Notes: generated by a model from the letters alone, not told the origin. Positions 41,330 to 54,640 are shown, counted from the first letter of the stretch. The stretch is 64,000 bases of DNA from Paulinella micropora (GCA_019918135.1 WBZZ01006243.1:97501-161500); one strand, 5' to 3'. Numbers and translations: made by a program.

Positions 41330-41862
41330 TATTTTTTTTTCGTAATATTCTTTCATTCTTCTCTGTTATTTCATATGTATTTTTTTCATAATATTTTTTA
41401 CCTCTTTGTGCTATTTTCTTTTTATTTGTGTATCTATAGTTTTTTTTTGTGATAGTCGTTCTTCTTCATAATATTCTTTTTTTTGTTGTAATACATATTC
41501 TCTATTTTTTCAACCCATTCTTTCTTTTTTTGTACTACGTGCTCTTTATTATCCCATTCCTTTTTAGTTCTACCCGCTATACACATATTTACACATCCCT
41601 CTGTGGATCTTATAATTTGACCTTCTCTCCGTTCCAATTGCATTTTATTTTCGCATGGGTATTCTTCAATTAATTCAATATAGTGGTCATCATATTTGAC
41701 GATTTCAAATGAAGAAGTGTAATCATATTCTCCTTTATTTTGTAGTTTAATTTATGAGCATAAAAGTCTTTTGTATAATGGTTGAGTTGTTGAACCAATA
41801 TACACCTGATCCGTTTGATACGACCTGATAGCATATATTTTTCCTTGTTTATAGTCTGGCAT
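41330..41862 (-). pseudogene. Second GIY-YIG endonuclease, frameshifted
   Basis: The ATG at 41862 starts with nearly the same residues as the gene at 13363 (MPDYKQGKIYAIRS, then QVYIGST). It shifts frame near 41755, continues with SFEIVKYDDHYIEL and the CVNMCIAGRTKKEW turn, and ends in a Lys/Asn-rich tail with more breaks. It lies in arm C near its outer end, whereas the other copy lies in the middle of arm A. Confidence 0.75.
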
Positions 41863-41895
41863 CCTTTCATATCGTTTATTCTCGCTATCTTTAAA

Positions 41896-42147
41896 TCATA
41901 AATTATCGCATTCATATATATGTGTCCTGAACCAAGACGAAGTGTCATATGAACACATTAAGGGCAGGGCATCGTCCCACCCCACGCACCAGTCTGACAT
42001 CGGTTTGTAAATACATTTAAATGTGTTTTGTATCCCTTGTTGAATGCACCATTTACAGCAATCCTTTTTGGAATTATTGGCCTGAGAGTAAAAGTCGCAG
42101 GCGGTCCGCGAAATAGCAGAGCACACGAATAGCAATACTAATAACAT
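41896..42147 (-). CDS. Small secreted Cys-rich protein
   Basis: The ATG at 42147 follows AAAATATATA. The first 17 residues are a typical signal peptide (MLLVLLFVCSAISRTAC), followed by a 65-residue mature part with eight Cys (KKDCCKWCIQQG, FKCIY, DWCVGW, LMCSYD). Paired Cys suggest disulphides. The C-terminal residues run into sequence close to the start of the GIY-YIG gene, so the end may be altered. No family is recognised; secretion or virion envelope location would be inference. Confidence 0.5.
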   Translation of the reverse strand: MLLVLLFVCSAISRTACDFYSQANNSKKDCCKWCIQQGIQNTFKCIYKPMSDWCVGWDDALPLMCSYDTSSWFRTHIYECDNL

Positions 42148-42155
42148 TATATATT

Positions 42156-42380
42156 TTAACTCCCGATTTTACCTTCTTCTTTAATTATATTATTATAAAT
42201 TGCTTCTCGTTGCTTATCTGATAGCGGTAAGAGGTAAAGTATATTTTCAGGTTTTCTAAAAATATTGGGGTTTCTATTCACTAAGTTCTGAGTGATGTGG
42301 ATTTGGTCAATTTCCTTCCCTAGCCTTTCTAGTTCCTCTAGTTGTTTCTCGTCTTTGGTTTTTTCCTTTTTTTTTCCATG
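42156..42380 (-). pseudogene. Charged helical protein, start disturbed by poly-A
   Basis: The coding frame (EKTKDEKQLEELERLGKEID through IIKEEGKIGS) is open upstream of 42380, but the natural ATG at 42380 is out of frame by one base in a run of nine A. A one-base length error or mutation there is the simplest explanation. The product would be about 75 residues, helical. Divergent from the gene at 42402, with 20 bp between the two starts. Confidence 0.4.
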
Positions 42381-42401
42381 CTTATTATAGCAGATAAAAA
42401 A

Positions 42402-42641
42402 ATGTCGTTTCAAGAAAAAAATTGGTTTGATTATTACAATCAGGCCAGAGCAGAACATAAAGGTCAGTCCATAGAATTTCTTACAGCAAGGGCCCATGAA
42501 CTAAAGTGGGAAGATAGAATACAAGACGCTATTGTTTTTGATAATGCGCCAGACAATCCAAATATAGAAAGATTAAAAGACAGGATTGAAATGCTAAGCG
42601 AAAGGTCATCTATATATAACAACATGGACCAAATACGCTAA
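42402..42641 (+). CDS. Hypothetical helical protein (79 aa)
   Basis: The frame opens upstream, but the ATG at 42402 (MSFQEKNWFDYYNQAR) is the likely start, since upstream codons overlap the divergent gene. The product is helical and charged. It is the first of two plus-strand genes at the end of arm C. No family is recognised. Confidence 0.5.
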   Translation: MSFQEKNWFDYYNQARAEHKGQSIEFLTARAHELKWEDRIQDAIVFDNAPDNPNIERLKDRIEMLSERSSIYNNMDQIR

Positions 42642-42681
42642 GGGAACATCTTAGGGAACATAGAGTTAATATAGAAGAAAT

Positions 42682-43522
42682 ATGCACATAAACGAACAAC
42701 GATTAGAAATGATACAATTAGCAAAGACTAAGGATAAAGCAAACGTCATAAAAATTAAAGACCTTATTGACCAAATGAATCGTGATATGAATCAATTAAT
42801 AACTCACTGGGGATATCCGGGAGAAAAAAGATCCTTACTTGAAACAATGACTCGTGATGGGCTAACACATTTATTGGAAAAAGGCAAATGAAATAAAGAG
42901 GGCAGCAAGGAGGGAAAATAAACAATGGCATACTCGGGACTTAAAAGAATGGGAACAAAACAGATTAGAATATGAACAGAAAAACCCCGAGGATGCTTTA
43001 ATTGAAACACACATAGGCAGAGATTACAAATCTATCGTGCCAAGTTTAACAAATACACCAAGAGATACTGCGAGATTTGTGGAGACAATGATTAAAACTA
43101 TTAATGAAATGATTATGAGCCCTGCATTGAATAGAATATTAAAAACTCTTGAAAGAGCATGTCGTTATGGTGTGAGAAGATTAGCATGGAATCGCGTATT
43201 ATCTATTACAGCTAATCATGCTGAAATTCGTGCCATGGCTATTTCAATATTAGGAGGGAGCCATGCTGATTTTTTCAGAAGAGTAATAGAAGCATTAGCA
43301 GAAAACGAAGCACTACCGGCATTACCACCTCCACCTAATCCTCGTTTAATTGCGTTGGGACGACAGAGAATGGGTAATTATGTATTGAAGGAAATGTTAA
43401 GAAGATTGGGTGCGCAAATGGCGATTCTAATGGCATGGAAAACATTTAAAACAAGTGTTGAATATGCTGTTATTGGTGTCAGCTATGTCCGGTTGTGTCA
43501 CGCTCATTTCAATCTTGCTTGA
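42682..43522 (+). pseudogene. Hypothetical helical protein, one frameshift
   Basis: The ATG at 42682 begins MHINEQRLEMIQLAKTKDKA. The first frame stops at 42889, and a second frame covers about 42880-43522 without a break, including a basic helix region, SLTNTPRDTARFVETMIKTI and a Pro-rich loop (LPALPPPPNPR). The last ten residues may be non-viral, because base composition changes at about 43490. The gene marks the outer edge of arm C. Position at the end of the genome and helical make-up are all that can be said. Confidence 0.5.
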
Positions 43523-44380
43523 CTCTCCTCCTTGTTCCTTTCATTTAGGCAGAGAGGGGGGTCCCGGTTTACATATATGTCTTTGTTACATATTTTATTT
43601 TATATTGCTTCTCTGTTAAGCGTGGTGTACGTCTGTCGCCCATCACTGCATTCCATATCTTAGCATAGCTTGGCTAGATAGTTGTTTGCGTAGTGATATA
43701 GTGTGTGTGATCTTCTTAATCTCCAACTTCTTCTTCTGTGGTAGGAGTCGGTGACATTAGGTCCCGTTCTCTTGTCTGCATTTGGGCCTGTCACGTCTAT
43801 GTTTTTTTTTTTTTTTTTTTTTTTTTTCCTCACATCATATCTACTTTCATATTTTCAGGTCATATATGGTCTACTTTGTCTAGTTATAGTTTCATAACTG
43901 TCTGGACAATTGCGTTACCAATTTTCATTTGACTTTGATTTTGCCTGAAGATACTACTATAATAGCAGTGGGGGTATGTACGTGAGTTTCTTAGCTTGTG
44001 CCGGTTTCGGGGGGAGCCATAGTTTTGTGCACTGCTAGATCTCTCGTACTGCTCCAGGCTTCATGACATTCTTTGTTTCCATCGCTGGTACTGTGGGGTG
44101 GCAGTGTTGTTGGACTCTCGTTGACTTTTGACTTCACCGTTACTGAATTCATTCTTCTCCCGACTTGGGGGGATGTGATATGGTCAATGTAGTTACCAAT
44201 TGTGTCAGCAGTATTTTCCCATCGTAATTCAGTCTCCTAATCTTTTGCTGCTTCGTCCAGGCAGGTTAGGACAGTTTTGCAATTCATTAAATAAGTCTGA
44301 GATCGAATTCATTCTTGAAACCAAATCGAAGGTGTGACACTCGACAGAAAACGAAGGTAAATGTCACACCCCCCCTGGCA
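43523..44380 (+). other. T-rich non-coding segment, possible 3' part and LTR of an interrupted retroelement
   Basis: No gene is seen. A run of 27 T lies at 43802-43828. Around 44165-44175 a purine tract CTTGGGGGGA is followed by TGTGATATGGTCAATG, as at the junction of a polypurine tract and an LTR. About 165 bp later comes GGTGTGACA, and TGTCACACC follows nearby as its inverted copy. Composition is like the 4638-6743 integrase. An LTR is suspected, not proven. Confidence 0.35.
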
Positions 44381-44384
44381 CTTT

Positions 44385-44549
44385 TCACCCGACCTTACTG
44401 TACGCATACGTAAATACAGGTACGCATACGCAAATACAGGTACGCACAGCGCAGCAAAGCGCGCTTAAATATCTCGTTTCCACGATCAAATGTAAAGCTA
44501 GCAAGGGCCAGGGCATTGTCCTCCATGCATGCATCACAGCATGCATCCA

Positions 44550-44612
<63 letters not shown>

Positions 44613-45075
44613 CTGCCCCACCATCCTGATGATCATGCCACATTATATGTTTTTTTCCTTTGGAGGGGGGGGGGGGCGAACGCCCCCCTCCACCACTCCC
44701 GTGTGGTGGGTTTGGGTTTGGGTGAGTTTGGGAGGCAGTTACTATGCATCCATCTCTTCCAAATACTCCCCCACCACATTATATGGTTTTTCCCTTGGTG
44801 TGCTAAAATTTCTGAGTGGTGAGCTAAAATTTCTGACCACAGGGCTAAAATTTTCGAAAAAACGACCGGCCTGTTTACAGCTTGAGCGACGTATCTGACA
44901 AAAGGGGACCGGCCTGTTTATAGATTGAGCGACGTATCTTGCGTTAGACGCGTTAGCACCCCCCCCCCCCCACCACCACCACTTCCGTGTGGTGTTTTTG
45001 ATCAAATGCGACAGGTACGCATACGCAAATACAGGTACGCATACGCAAATAAAGGTACGCACAGCGCAGCAAAGC
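44385..45075 (+). repeat. Rep-G unit (left part), including an (AT)n microsatellite
   Basis: This is the same repeat family as 52291-56010. It contains GTACGCATACGCAAATACAG tandem units, CGCGCTTAAATATCTCGTTT, a purely AT dinucleotide run of about 58 nt (44552-44610), GTGGTGGGTTTGGGTTTGGG and CTAAAATTTCTGAC motifs. It ends at AAAGC, where the Copia element is inserted. Confidence 0.75.
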
Positions 45076-45399
45076 CTGATGGAATAGATAAAGATAAATA
45101 TTCCGGTTGAAATTAAACTAGACGAACAGTTGATATCCGGAAAGGACACTTTGTTGTTCACAGGAAATGCGAGAACTGAATTACTTTAATGGTAACAACA
45201 GAATTAGATTAAGGTAATCGCAAGACGAATTAATAAAACAATATATGACTGTCACTCTGACTGATTATGGTATGAAGAACCAATAATATGGAAATAATAC
45301 CGTTCCTCAGGCACTGGATGCCAATATGTAAATACTGACTGACCGACCGGATCAATTAAATGACTGATTTACTATTTAACAATACAATTGTACTATCAG
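45076..45399 (-). repeat. Copia 3' LTR
   Basis: Read on the minus strand it starts CTGATAGTAC and ends ATTCCATCAG. It differs from the other LTR at very few positions (for example AATACAATTG versus AGTACACTTG), so the insertion is fairly recent. Confidence 0.87.
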
Positions 45400-45411
45400 C
45401 TCCCCCTTAAA
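45400..45411 (-). other. Polypurine tract
   Basis: On the minus strand TTTAAGGGGGAG lies immediately upstream of the 3' LTR, the normal site for plus-strand DNA priming in LTR retrotransposons. It fixes the orientation of the element. Confidence 0.75.
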
Positions 45412-45423
45412 TCAGGCAGTAAT

Positions 45424-47750
<2,327 letters not shown>

Positions 47751-47879
47751 TGTGACAGATATCCCTACTTCTGATCAATGAAAGACAAAAAGTTAATACC
47801 TACAACCTAATAATAAATAATAATTAGTATCGATGATTAGTATTATTATGGTTGTCATAAATCACGAACATAAGAGCGG

Positions 47880-49795
47880 CTATTTGAGGTTGCCACGGTT
47901 GACGATGAATGTCCCCTTACGGACTCGATCCCTCTTTCGTTCGAATGGTTGCTTCCCCAACGGCTTGGTGTTAAGATCCGCCATGTTGTTTGCATCGTCC
48001 GTAGACATAACGCGCACTTTGCCTTCCTTGACAGCTTCGTTAATAAATGCCATTTGAACCTCCAGGTGCCTTTGGCGACGCGTAAAGATTCGGTTATTGG
48101 CACCAAGCACTGTAGCAGCATTGTCGACGTAAATGACAGGAGTCTCAGTCATAAAACCCCGCAATAGCTCATTACTTGGGTCTACCGGAATTTGTTTGAG
48201 TAAATTAGCAATACCGATCTCGTTGCATGCATCGGAATAGGCCTCTCGACTCAGCCTCGTTGGTCGAGGTCGCAATCTGTCGCAGCTTGCACGAATCCGA
48301 ATCGATGACCCCATTCGCAAGCAGCACCATCCCCCCCGACCTCGAACGACGCTCACTCTCCATCGCGAAGGACGAATCCGACCAGCATAGCAAGTTACGA
48401 TTATACATACATACATAATACATAATACATACAGGCACACTGTTGTCGGAGATAGTATTGGCAAATGGTAGAAATTGGAAAGTTGTTGTCATGGGACCCA
48501 CCGGTAAAAGTTCATGTATGTATGTATGTATGTATGGATGGATGGATGGATGTATGTATGCATGTATGTATGTATGTATTCCCATTCGAGGTATAGTGTA
48601 ACCCCTGCTCAGCTTGGCCAATGATGTAGCGAAACAACTGTTCCGCCCCCGCGTAATCAAACTCAGCCGGTTTCGATTGAAGCTCAGCCAGCCTGGACAA
48701 CGGCGCAAGGATCTCCCACAGCACACACCGAGTTCAACCCAGATCCCCACAAATCTTCATCTGAGTACCGTTCGAACTCCGAGGAGCGACTAGGAGCCCC
48801 TGTCGACGCCAGCCAAGTTACAGACACAGGTGTCCATGGTTTCCCATCGGTACGTGGATACTTTCGAATAAGATCCATAATGTATTCCCGCACCGTTACA
48901 TGGGTATGAAACACCCCCTCATCGTCGATGTACTGCCATACCTCCCGCCCCAGCAGGACCTTCATTGGCTTATACACCTTCATAGTTCCCTGCCGCTCAC
49001 GTAGACTGCCCCAAAACCAATTGGAATAATCCTCACTCGGAGCCGCCAAAGCGTAATCATCGACATGCGTGACCGCCAGCACTGTCCGTTTAGTCTTGGG
49101 ATCAATGCCCATAAACAGGCATTCATCATACAAGTTTGCCTTCAACCCCACGCTCGCATAGAACGGCAAGACACACCTTGTATGGTGGAGATGCCCCGAG
49201 TCCCTTAAGCCATTGACGCCCGCCCACGCCTCAAAATAATGATCCTTAGGAATGTATTCCATCGGCATTCGCAAATAGACAGGCGTATCCATCTTAGCCT
49301 TGAGAAAAGCAGATTCGTCATCACCAGCCTCCAAGAAGACACGCTGTAGCGTAGCCAGAGCAAAAATAGTTCGAATCGCCAACTCGTCAGGCGTCGGTAT
49401 TACAACCTTGCCACAGTCAACACCTTTGCGTTCTTGAAATCCTTTAGCGGCCACACGGGACTTCTGCTCGATGCACTCTTCCCCATCGAATCGATCAAAG
49501 TCCGCAAATCGAACCCCAATGATCCTCGTACCCTTGGGTACATCCTGCTACGTACAAGTTTAACAGCCCCCAGGTTCAAGTGCTTCTGGATGTCTTTGAG
49601 ACGAGAGTCCACGAATCTAGGCGCCTTGTTCGCCTCCTTGACCGGAACCGGAACCGTAATAACGAGCAGAGTACCAGGCTGATGAGAAGCCTTGTTACTC
49701 GGATCACCATAGCCGAGCAAATCCGCGGTGAAAACAGCAGGCTCAACGTCCTCCCCCTCAAGAGGAAAGACATCGAGCAGAGGAAGATCATACAC
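47880..49795 (-). pseudogene. Copia pol remnant: reverse transcriptase and RNase H
   Basis: From upstream to downstream: a non-diagnostic segment (49795-49460), then the RT start (AAKGFQERKGVD), an RT core with YLRMPMEYIP and the catalytic THVDDYALAAP (the YVDD equivalent). A frame change near 48720 is followed by FRYIIGQAEQGLHYT, a CATA/CATC microsatellite (48510-48590), RNase H LCWSDSSFAMESERRS...SGGMV, and the C-terminal DNAATVLGANN...MADLNTKPLG. This is the Ty1/Copia order, where RNase H ends pol. The integrase, expected upstream of RT, is absent. Confidence 0.82.
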
Positions 49796-50104
49796 CCCCC
49801 CACCGAGTAGCAGCTGCGTACGTCATCCCCCTTTGGACGCCTCACTCGCTTTTCCCCATCTGGCACCACATTGCTAGTCAAAACGGCAGCACCATCCCAC
49901 TGCTTGGGAACACCCTTGTTGCTCGTAACAGACGAAGAAGGACCCAACAACACAGGAGCAGCAGCAGACGGACCTACCCCACTGACTGTACCATCCCCAT
50001 CCCCCCTTTTTGTTGCAGAGGGGAGTCGGACCCATCAGGCGTCACCTTACCTCTCGAAGCACTCGAAGACAAAGCATCACCACCAAATCAGACACGCCGA
50101 GAGA

Positions 50105-50436
50105 CCATGGAAAAAGGAACAGGAACGTAAATGTGAGGAATCGGGAAAGTCTGGGACGCGATCTAAGCAGCCTGCGGACGCTAAGCATGTGGCGCTCAGC
50201 GATATGGAGATGGACGGGGTTATGCGAGCTAGACAGGAGGTCTTTTCCATCATCTATCTATGTTTGTCCGGGCCAGCTAAGTTGCTGGCAAGGCCCCTGT
50301 CTGAGAAGATGCCAATGGATCCGTTCGACCTGGTGGAGTGTTTGGCTCAACGCTACGGTGGCAGCACTCAGGAGGAGTTGCTTGCTGAACAATGCTTACT
50401 GACCAACTTCCGCTTTAATTTACAGAAGGACCTGCC
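50105..50436 (+). repeat. Inverted duplicate of a gag segment
   Basis: About 330 bp corresponds, in reverse complement, to 51418-51749 within gag, with few differences (for example GAAGATGCCAATGG for GAAGAGGCCAATGG). It encodes the same residues (GVMRARQEVFS, DPFDLVECLAQRYGG) on the opposite strand and sits where protease and integrase should be. Confidence 0.85.
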
Positions 50437-50603
50437 TTGTCTAGCCTGCGCCTGCTTTATGTAGGCATTTCCGTGGTAAGTGCAGAAGTGTCGATTGATC
50501 TCCGGTATGTATACCGCATGGCGTTGAACCCGTAGACACCTACGGTCCCCACTCGTTAAGGCAGAGCATTGATTGCCCTCACCCCCGCTAACCCCCGGGT
50601 CGT

Positions 50604-51962
50604 CTACCCATCGTAGGCGGATTTCCCATCCCCCTGCTGGACGAAGCCCCAGTCGCCCGGTCCACGAGAACTCCCCTTTGAGTCGGCATTCCCAGACAGC
50701 ATGTAGAGAGATGCCCCATCGTCATAGCCAGGCGAATAAGTCATAAAGGGATCCATGTTATACGTAGCTCCCACCGATTCAGTGGCTGCGTGCAATGATG
50801 CCGGCTTGGAGTCAGAAGATTTGTTCTTGTCCCGAGCCACCCGTTTGAGTAGGTAGGCAAACTTCTGCTTGAGCTCCGGGCAATCCTTCCCTTTGTGGGA
50901 CTTGTGAGCTGGATTTTTCTGGTAGAAGCACTGATTCGTGCACTCAAAAAATCGGTGACGTGGCGTACAGTTGCCGCAAGCAAAGCAGCACCTGCCCTTG
51001 CCCTGGTCCTTCTGACCATCCCGTTGAGCACCATCACCCCGGCCCCCATCCTGCCCCTTATTTCCTTGTCCCTTGTCCTTGCCATTGCCCTTGCCATCGC
51101 CACGCTGATTGCCATTGCCCTTATGTTGGCCATAAACGTCGGCAAACGTCACGAACAACGAGCCGTCCCCTGACTGCATTTGCTTCCGAATCGCACCCCC
51201 CCGGGCCTCCCACATTCTCACTTCCTTGAGAAAGTTGATCCAAAAGACGTCAAACGTCAGCCCCACAGTACGCATCTGCGTACGGTAGAACTCCTCCCAG
51301 GATTTCAACCCAGACAGAGCATTAAGCAGTATGCCCAGGCATGTCATGGACCCAATCTCGTCCCCCCCATCGACATGCAGACGATCGCATCTCCGTACGA
51401 ACTCCGTCAATTGAGAAGGCAGGTCCTTCTGTAAATTAAAGCGGAAGTTGGTCAGTAAGCATTGTTCAGCAAGCAACTCCTCCTGAGTGCTGCCACCGTA
51501 GCGTTGAGCCAAACACTCCACCAGGTCGAACGGATCCATTGGCCTCTTCTCAGACAGGGGCCTTGCCAGCAACTTAGCTGGCCCGGACAAACATAGATAG
51601 ATGAAGGAAAAGACCTCCTGTCTAGCTCGCATAACCCCGTCCATCTCCATATCGCTGAGCGCCACATGCTTAGCGTCCGCAGGCTGCTTAGATCGCGTCC
51701 CAGACTTTCCCGATTCCTCACGTTTACGTTCCTGTTCCTTTTCCATCATCAACTTCCTGTTCTGGTAATAAAGAATACACTGATCCAGCTTCAACAAAAG
51801 ATGCTCTCGATGCTTCCCAGCAAGGTAGGTAGTTATCTCATGGTAGGCGTCCGTCCACTTCCTTGTCCCATATTCCCCGCTGAATCGATGCTCTTTTGTC
51901 ACAGTCAGAACAGTCGAAGACGATTTCTCCGTAGACGCAGAGTCAAACGCTGAAACGCTCAT
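50604..51962 (-). CDS. Copia gag
   Basis: The best start is the ATG at 51962, five bases inside the 5' LTR boundary; the frame is open further upstream through the LTR. The protein of about 452 residues has an N-terminal helical capsid-like part (YGTRKWTDAYHEITTYLAGK, YGGSTQEELLAEQ), a Gly/Lys/Asp/Gln-rich linker (KGNGNQRGDGKGNGKDKGQG) and a Cys/His-rich segment (CCFACGNCTPRHRFFEC, DCPELKQKFAY) where nucleic-acid-binding knuckles are expected. It is intact. No protease motif follows. Confidence 0.78.
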   Translation of the reverse strand: MSVSAFDSASTEKSSSTVLTVTKEHRFSGEYGTRKWTDAYHEITTYLAGKHREHLLLKLDQCILYYQNRKLMMEKEQERKREESGKSGTRSKQPADAKHVALSDMEMDGVMRARQEVFSFIYLCLSGPAKLLARPLSEKRPMDPFDLVECLAQRYGGSTQEELLAEQCLLTNFRFNLQKDLPSQLTEFVRRCDRLHVDGGDEIGSMTCLGILLNALSGLKSWEEFYRTQMRTVGLTFDVFWINFLKEVRMWEARGGAIRKQMQSGDGSLFVTFADVYGQHKGNGNQRGDGKGNGKDKGQGNKGQDGGRGDGAQRDGQKDQGKGRCCFACGNCTPRHRFFECTNQCFYQKNPAHKSHKGKDCPELKQKFAYLLKRVARDKNKSSDSKPASLHAATESVGATYNMDPFMTYSPGYDDGASLYMLSGNADSKGSSRGPGDWGFVQQGDGKSAYDG

Positions 51963-51966
51963 AACC

Positions 51967-52290
51967 CTGATGGAATAGATAAAGATAAATATTCCGGTTG
52001 AAATTAAACTAGACGAACAGTTGATATCCGGAAAGGACACTTTGTTGTTCACAGGAAATGCGAGAACTGAATTACTTTAATGGTAACAACAGAATTAGAT
52101 TAAGGTAATCGCAAGACGAATTAATAAAACAATATATGACTGTCACTCTGACTGATTATGGTATGAAGAACCAATAATATGGAAATAATACCGTTCCTCA
52201 GGCACTGGATGCCAATATGTAAATACTGACTGACCGACCGGATCAATTAAATGACTGATTTACTATTTAACAGTACACTTGTACTATCAG
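51967..52290 (-). repeat. Copia 5' LTR
   Basis: Same 324 bp as the 3' LTR. Just inside it, on the minus strand, GGTTATGAGC could be a short primer-binding site that overlaps the gag start codon. This last point is weak. Confidence 0.87.
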
Positions 52291-54640
52291 AAAGCGCGCT
52301 TAAATATTTTGTTTCCACGGTCAAGTGTAAAGCTAGCAAGTGCCAGGGATTGTCCTCCATCCATCCATCCATCCATGCATCATAGCATCTCAGCATGCAT
52401 CCACTATGATTCCAGTACTGACTCCCCCACCATCCTCCATAGTACTCTCCATTCCATGACCACCATGATGGCCATGCCACATTATATGAGCTTATATGGT
52501 TTTTTCCCAGCACGTTATAGGGGGGGGCAACGCCCCCTTCCACCACTTCCGTGTGGTGGGTTTGGGTTTGGGTGAGTTTGGGGGCGTTACTATGCATCCA
52601 TCTCTTCCTCTCCCACCACATTATATGGTTTCTTCCTTGGTGGGCTAAGGTTTCTGACTGGTGAGCTAAAATTTCTGACGCGGTGGGCTAAAAGTTTACA
52701 AAAAGGGACCGGCCTGTTTATATATTGAGCGACGTATTTCACATTCTTGCGTAAGCCCCCCCCCCCCACCACCACTCCTGTGTGGTGTTTTTGATTAAAT
52801 CGTAAATGCGACAGGTACGCATACGCAAATACAGGTACGCACACGCAAATACAGGTACGCACAGCGCAGCAAAGCGTGCTTAAATATCTCGTTTCCACGG
52901 TCAAGTGTAAAGCTAGCAAGGGCCAGGGGATTGTCCTCCATGCATGCATGCATCAAACCCTGAATGCTCTGCATGCTCATGCATCACACCATCACACGAT
53001 GAACCACCCATCATGATGGCTATGCCACATTATATGATTTTTCCCAACACATTATATTTTTTTCCTTTCGGGGGGGGGGGGGGCGACGCCCCCGTCCACC
53101 ACTCCCGTGTGGTGGGTTTGGGTTTCGGTGAGTTTGGGGGCGTTATCTATTCCAAATACTGCCCCACCATATTATATGGTTTTTTCCTTGGTGGGCTAAA
53201 ATTTCTGACTGGTGGGCTAAAATTTCTGACGCGGTGGGCTAAAATTTTCAAAAAAGGGACCGGCCTGTTTACAGCTTGAGCGACGTATCTGACAAAAAGG
53301 GACAGGCCTGTTTATAGATTGAGCGACGTATCACATTCTTCGTTAGCCCCCCCCCCCCCCCCCGCCCCCCCCCCCCACCACTCCCGTGTGGTGTTCTTTA
53401 TTAAATGCGACAGGTACGCCTACGCAAATACAGGTACGCATACGCAAATACAGGTACGCATACGCAAATACACGTACGCACAGCGCAGCAAAGCGAGCTT
53501 AAATATCTAGTTTCCACGTTCTAGTGTAAAGCTAGCAAGGGGGTAGGGGATTGTCCTCCATGCACGCATGCATCCATCACACCATGCATGCTCTGCATGC
53601 TCATGCATGCTCTGCATGCTCATGCATGCTCTGCATGCTCATGCATGCTCTGCATGCTCATGCATGCTCTGCATGCTCATGCATGCTCTGCATGCTCATA
53701 CATGCTCTGCATGCTCATGCATCACACCATCACACGATGAACCACCATCCTCCTGGCCACCATGATGGCCATGCCACATTATATGGTTTTTCCCCAGCAC
53801 ATTATATGTTTTGGGGGGGCAAACGCCCCCCTCCACCACTCCCATGTGGTGGGTTTGGGTTTGGGTGAGTTTGGGGGGGCGTTACTATGAATCCATCTCT
53901 TCCAAATACTCCCCAACCACATTATATGGTTTTTTCCTTGGTGGGTTGAAATTTCTGAGTGGTGGGCTAAAATTTCTGACCGGTGGGCTAAAATTTTCAA
54001 AAAAGGGACCGGCCTGTTTACAACTTGAGCTGACAAAAAGGGACCGGCCTGTTTATATATTGGGCGACGTATTTCACATTCTTGCGATAGCCCCCCGCAC
54101 CCCCCCCCCCACCACTCCCGTGTGGTGTTTTTGATTAAATGCGACAGGTACGCATACGCAAATACAGGTACGCATACGCAAATACAGATACGCACAGCGC
54201 AGCAAAGCGCGCTTAAATATCTCGTTTCCATGATCAAGTGTAAAGCTACAAGGCCCAGGGGATTGTCCTCCATGCATCCATGCATGCATCACAGCACCAC
54301 AGCATGCATCCACTCATCTATGACTCGATGTCTCTCCCACCATCCTCCATCGATATCCATCATGATGGCCATGCCACATTGTATGGTTTTTTCCCAGCAC
54401 ATTATATGTTTTTTTCCTTTGGGGGGAGAACGCCCCCCTCCACCACTCCCGTGTGGTGGGTTTGGGTTTGGGTGAGTTTGGGGGAAGCGTTACTTTCCAT
54501 CCATCTCTTCCAAATACTCCCCCACAACATTATATGGTTTTTTCCTTGGTGGGATAAAATTTCTGACAGGTGGGCTAAAATTTTCAAAAAAAAAAGGGAC
54601 CGGCCTCTTTACAGCTTGAGCGACGTATCTGACAAAAACT
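52291..54640 (+). repeat. Rep-G array, four direct units
   Basis: Units of roughly 600-700 bp start near CGCGCTTAAATATCTCGTTT at 52296, 52881, 53496 and 54208. Each contains ATTGTCCTCCATGCATGCAT, a G or C run, TGTGGTGGGTTTGGGTTTGG, repeated GGTGGGCTAAAATTTCTGAC, GGGACCGGCCTGTTTA, GAGCGACGTATC, a long C run and tandem GTACGCATACGCAAATACAG copies. Open frames here are repeat translations, not genes. Confidence 0.8.
53583..53715 (+). repeat. Tandem 20-bp repeat GCTCTGCATGCTCATGCAT
   Basis: About seven units of ATGCTCTGCATGCTCATGC are found in one Rep-G unit, expanded from the CATGCATGCAT motif that every unit carries once. The unit is largely self-complementary. Confidence 0.8.
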
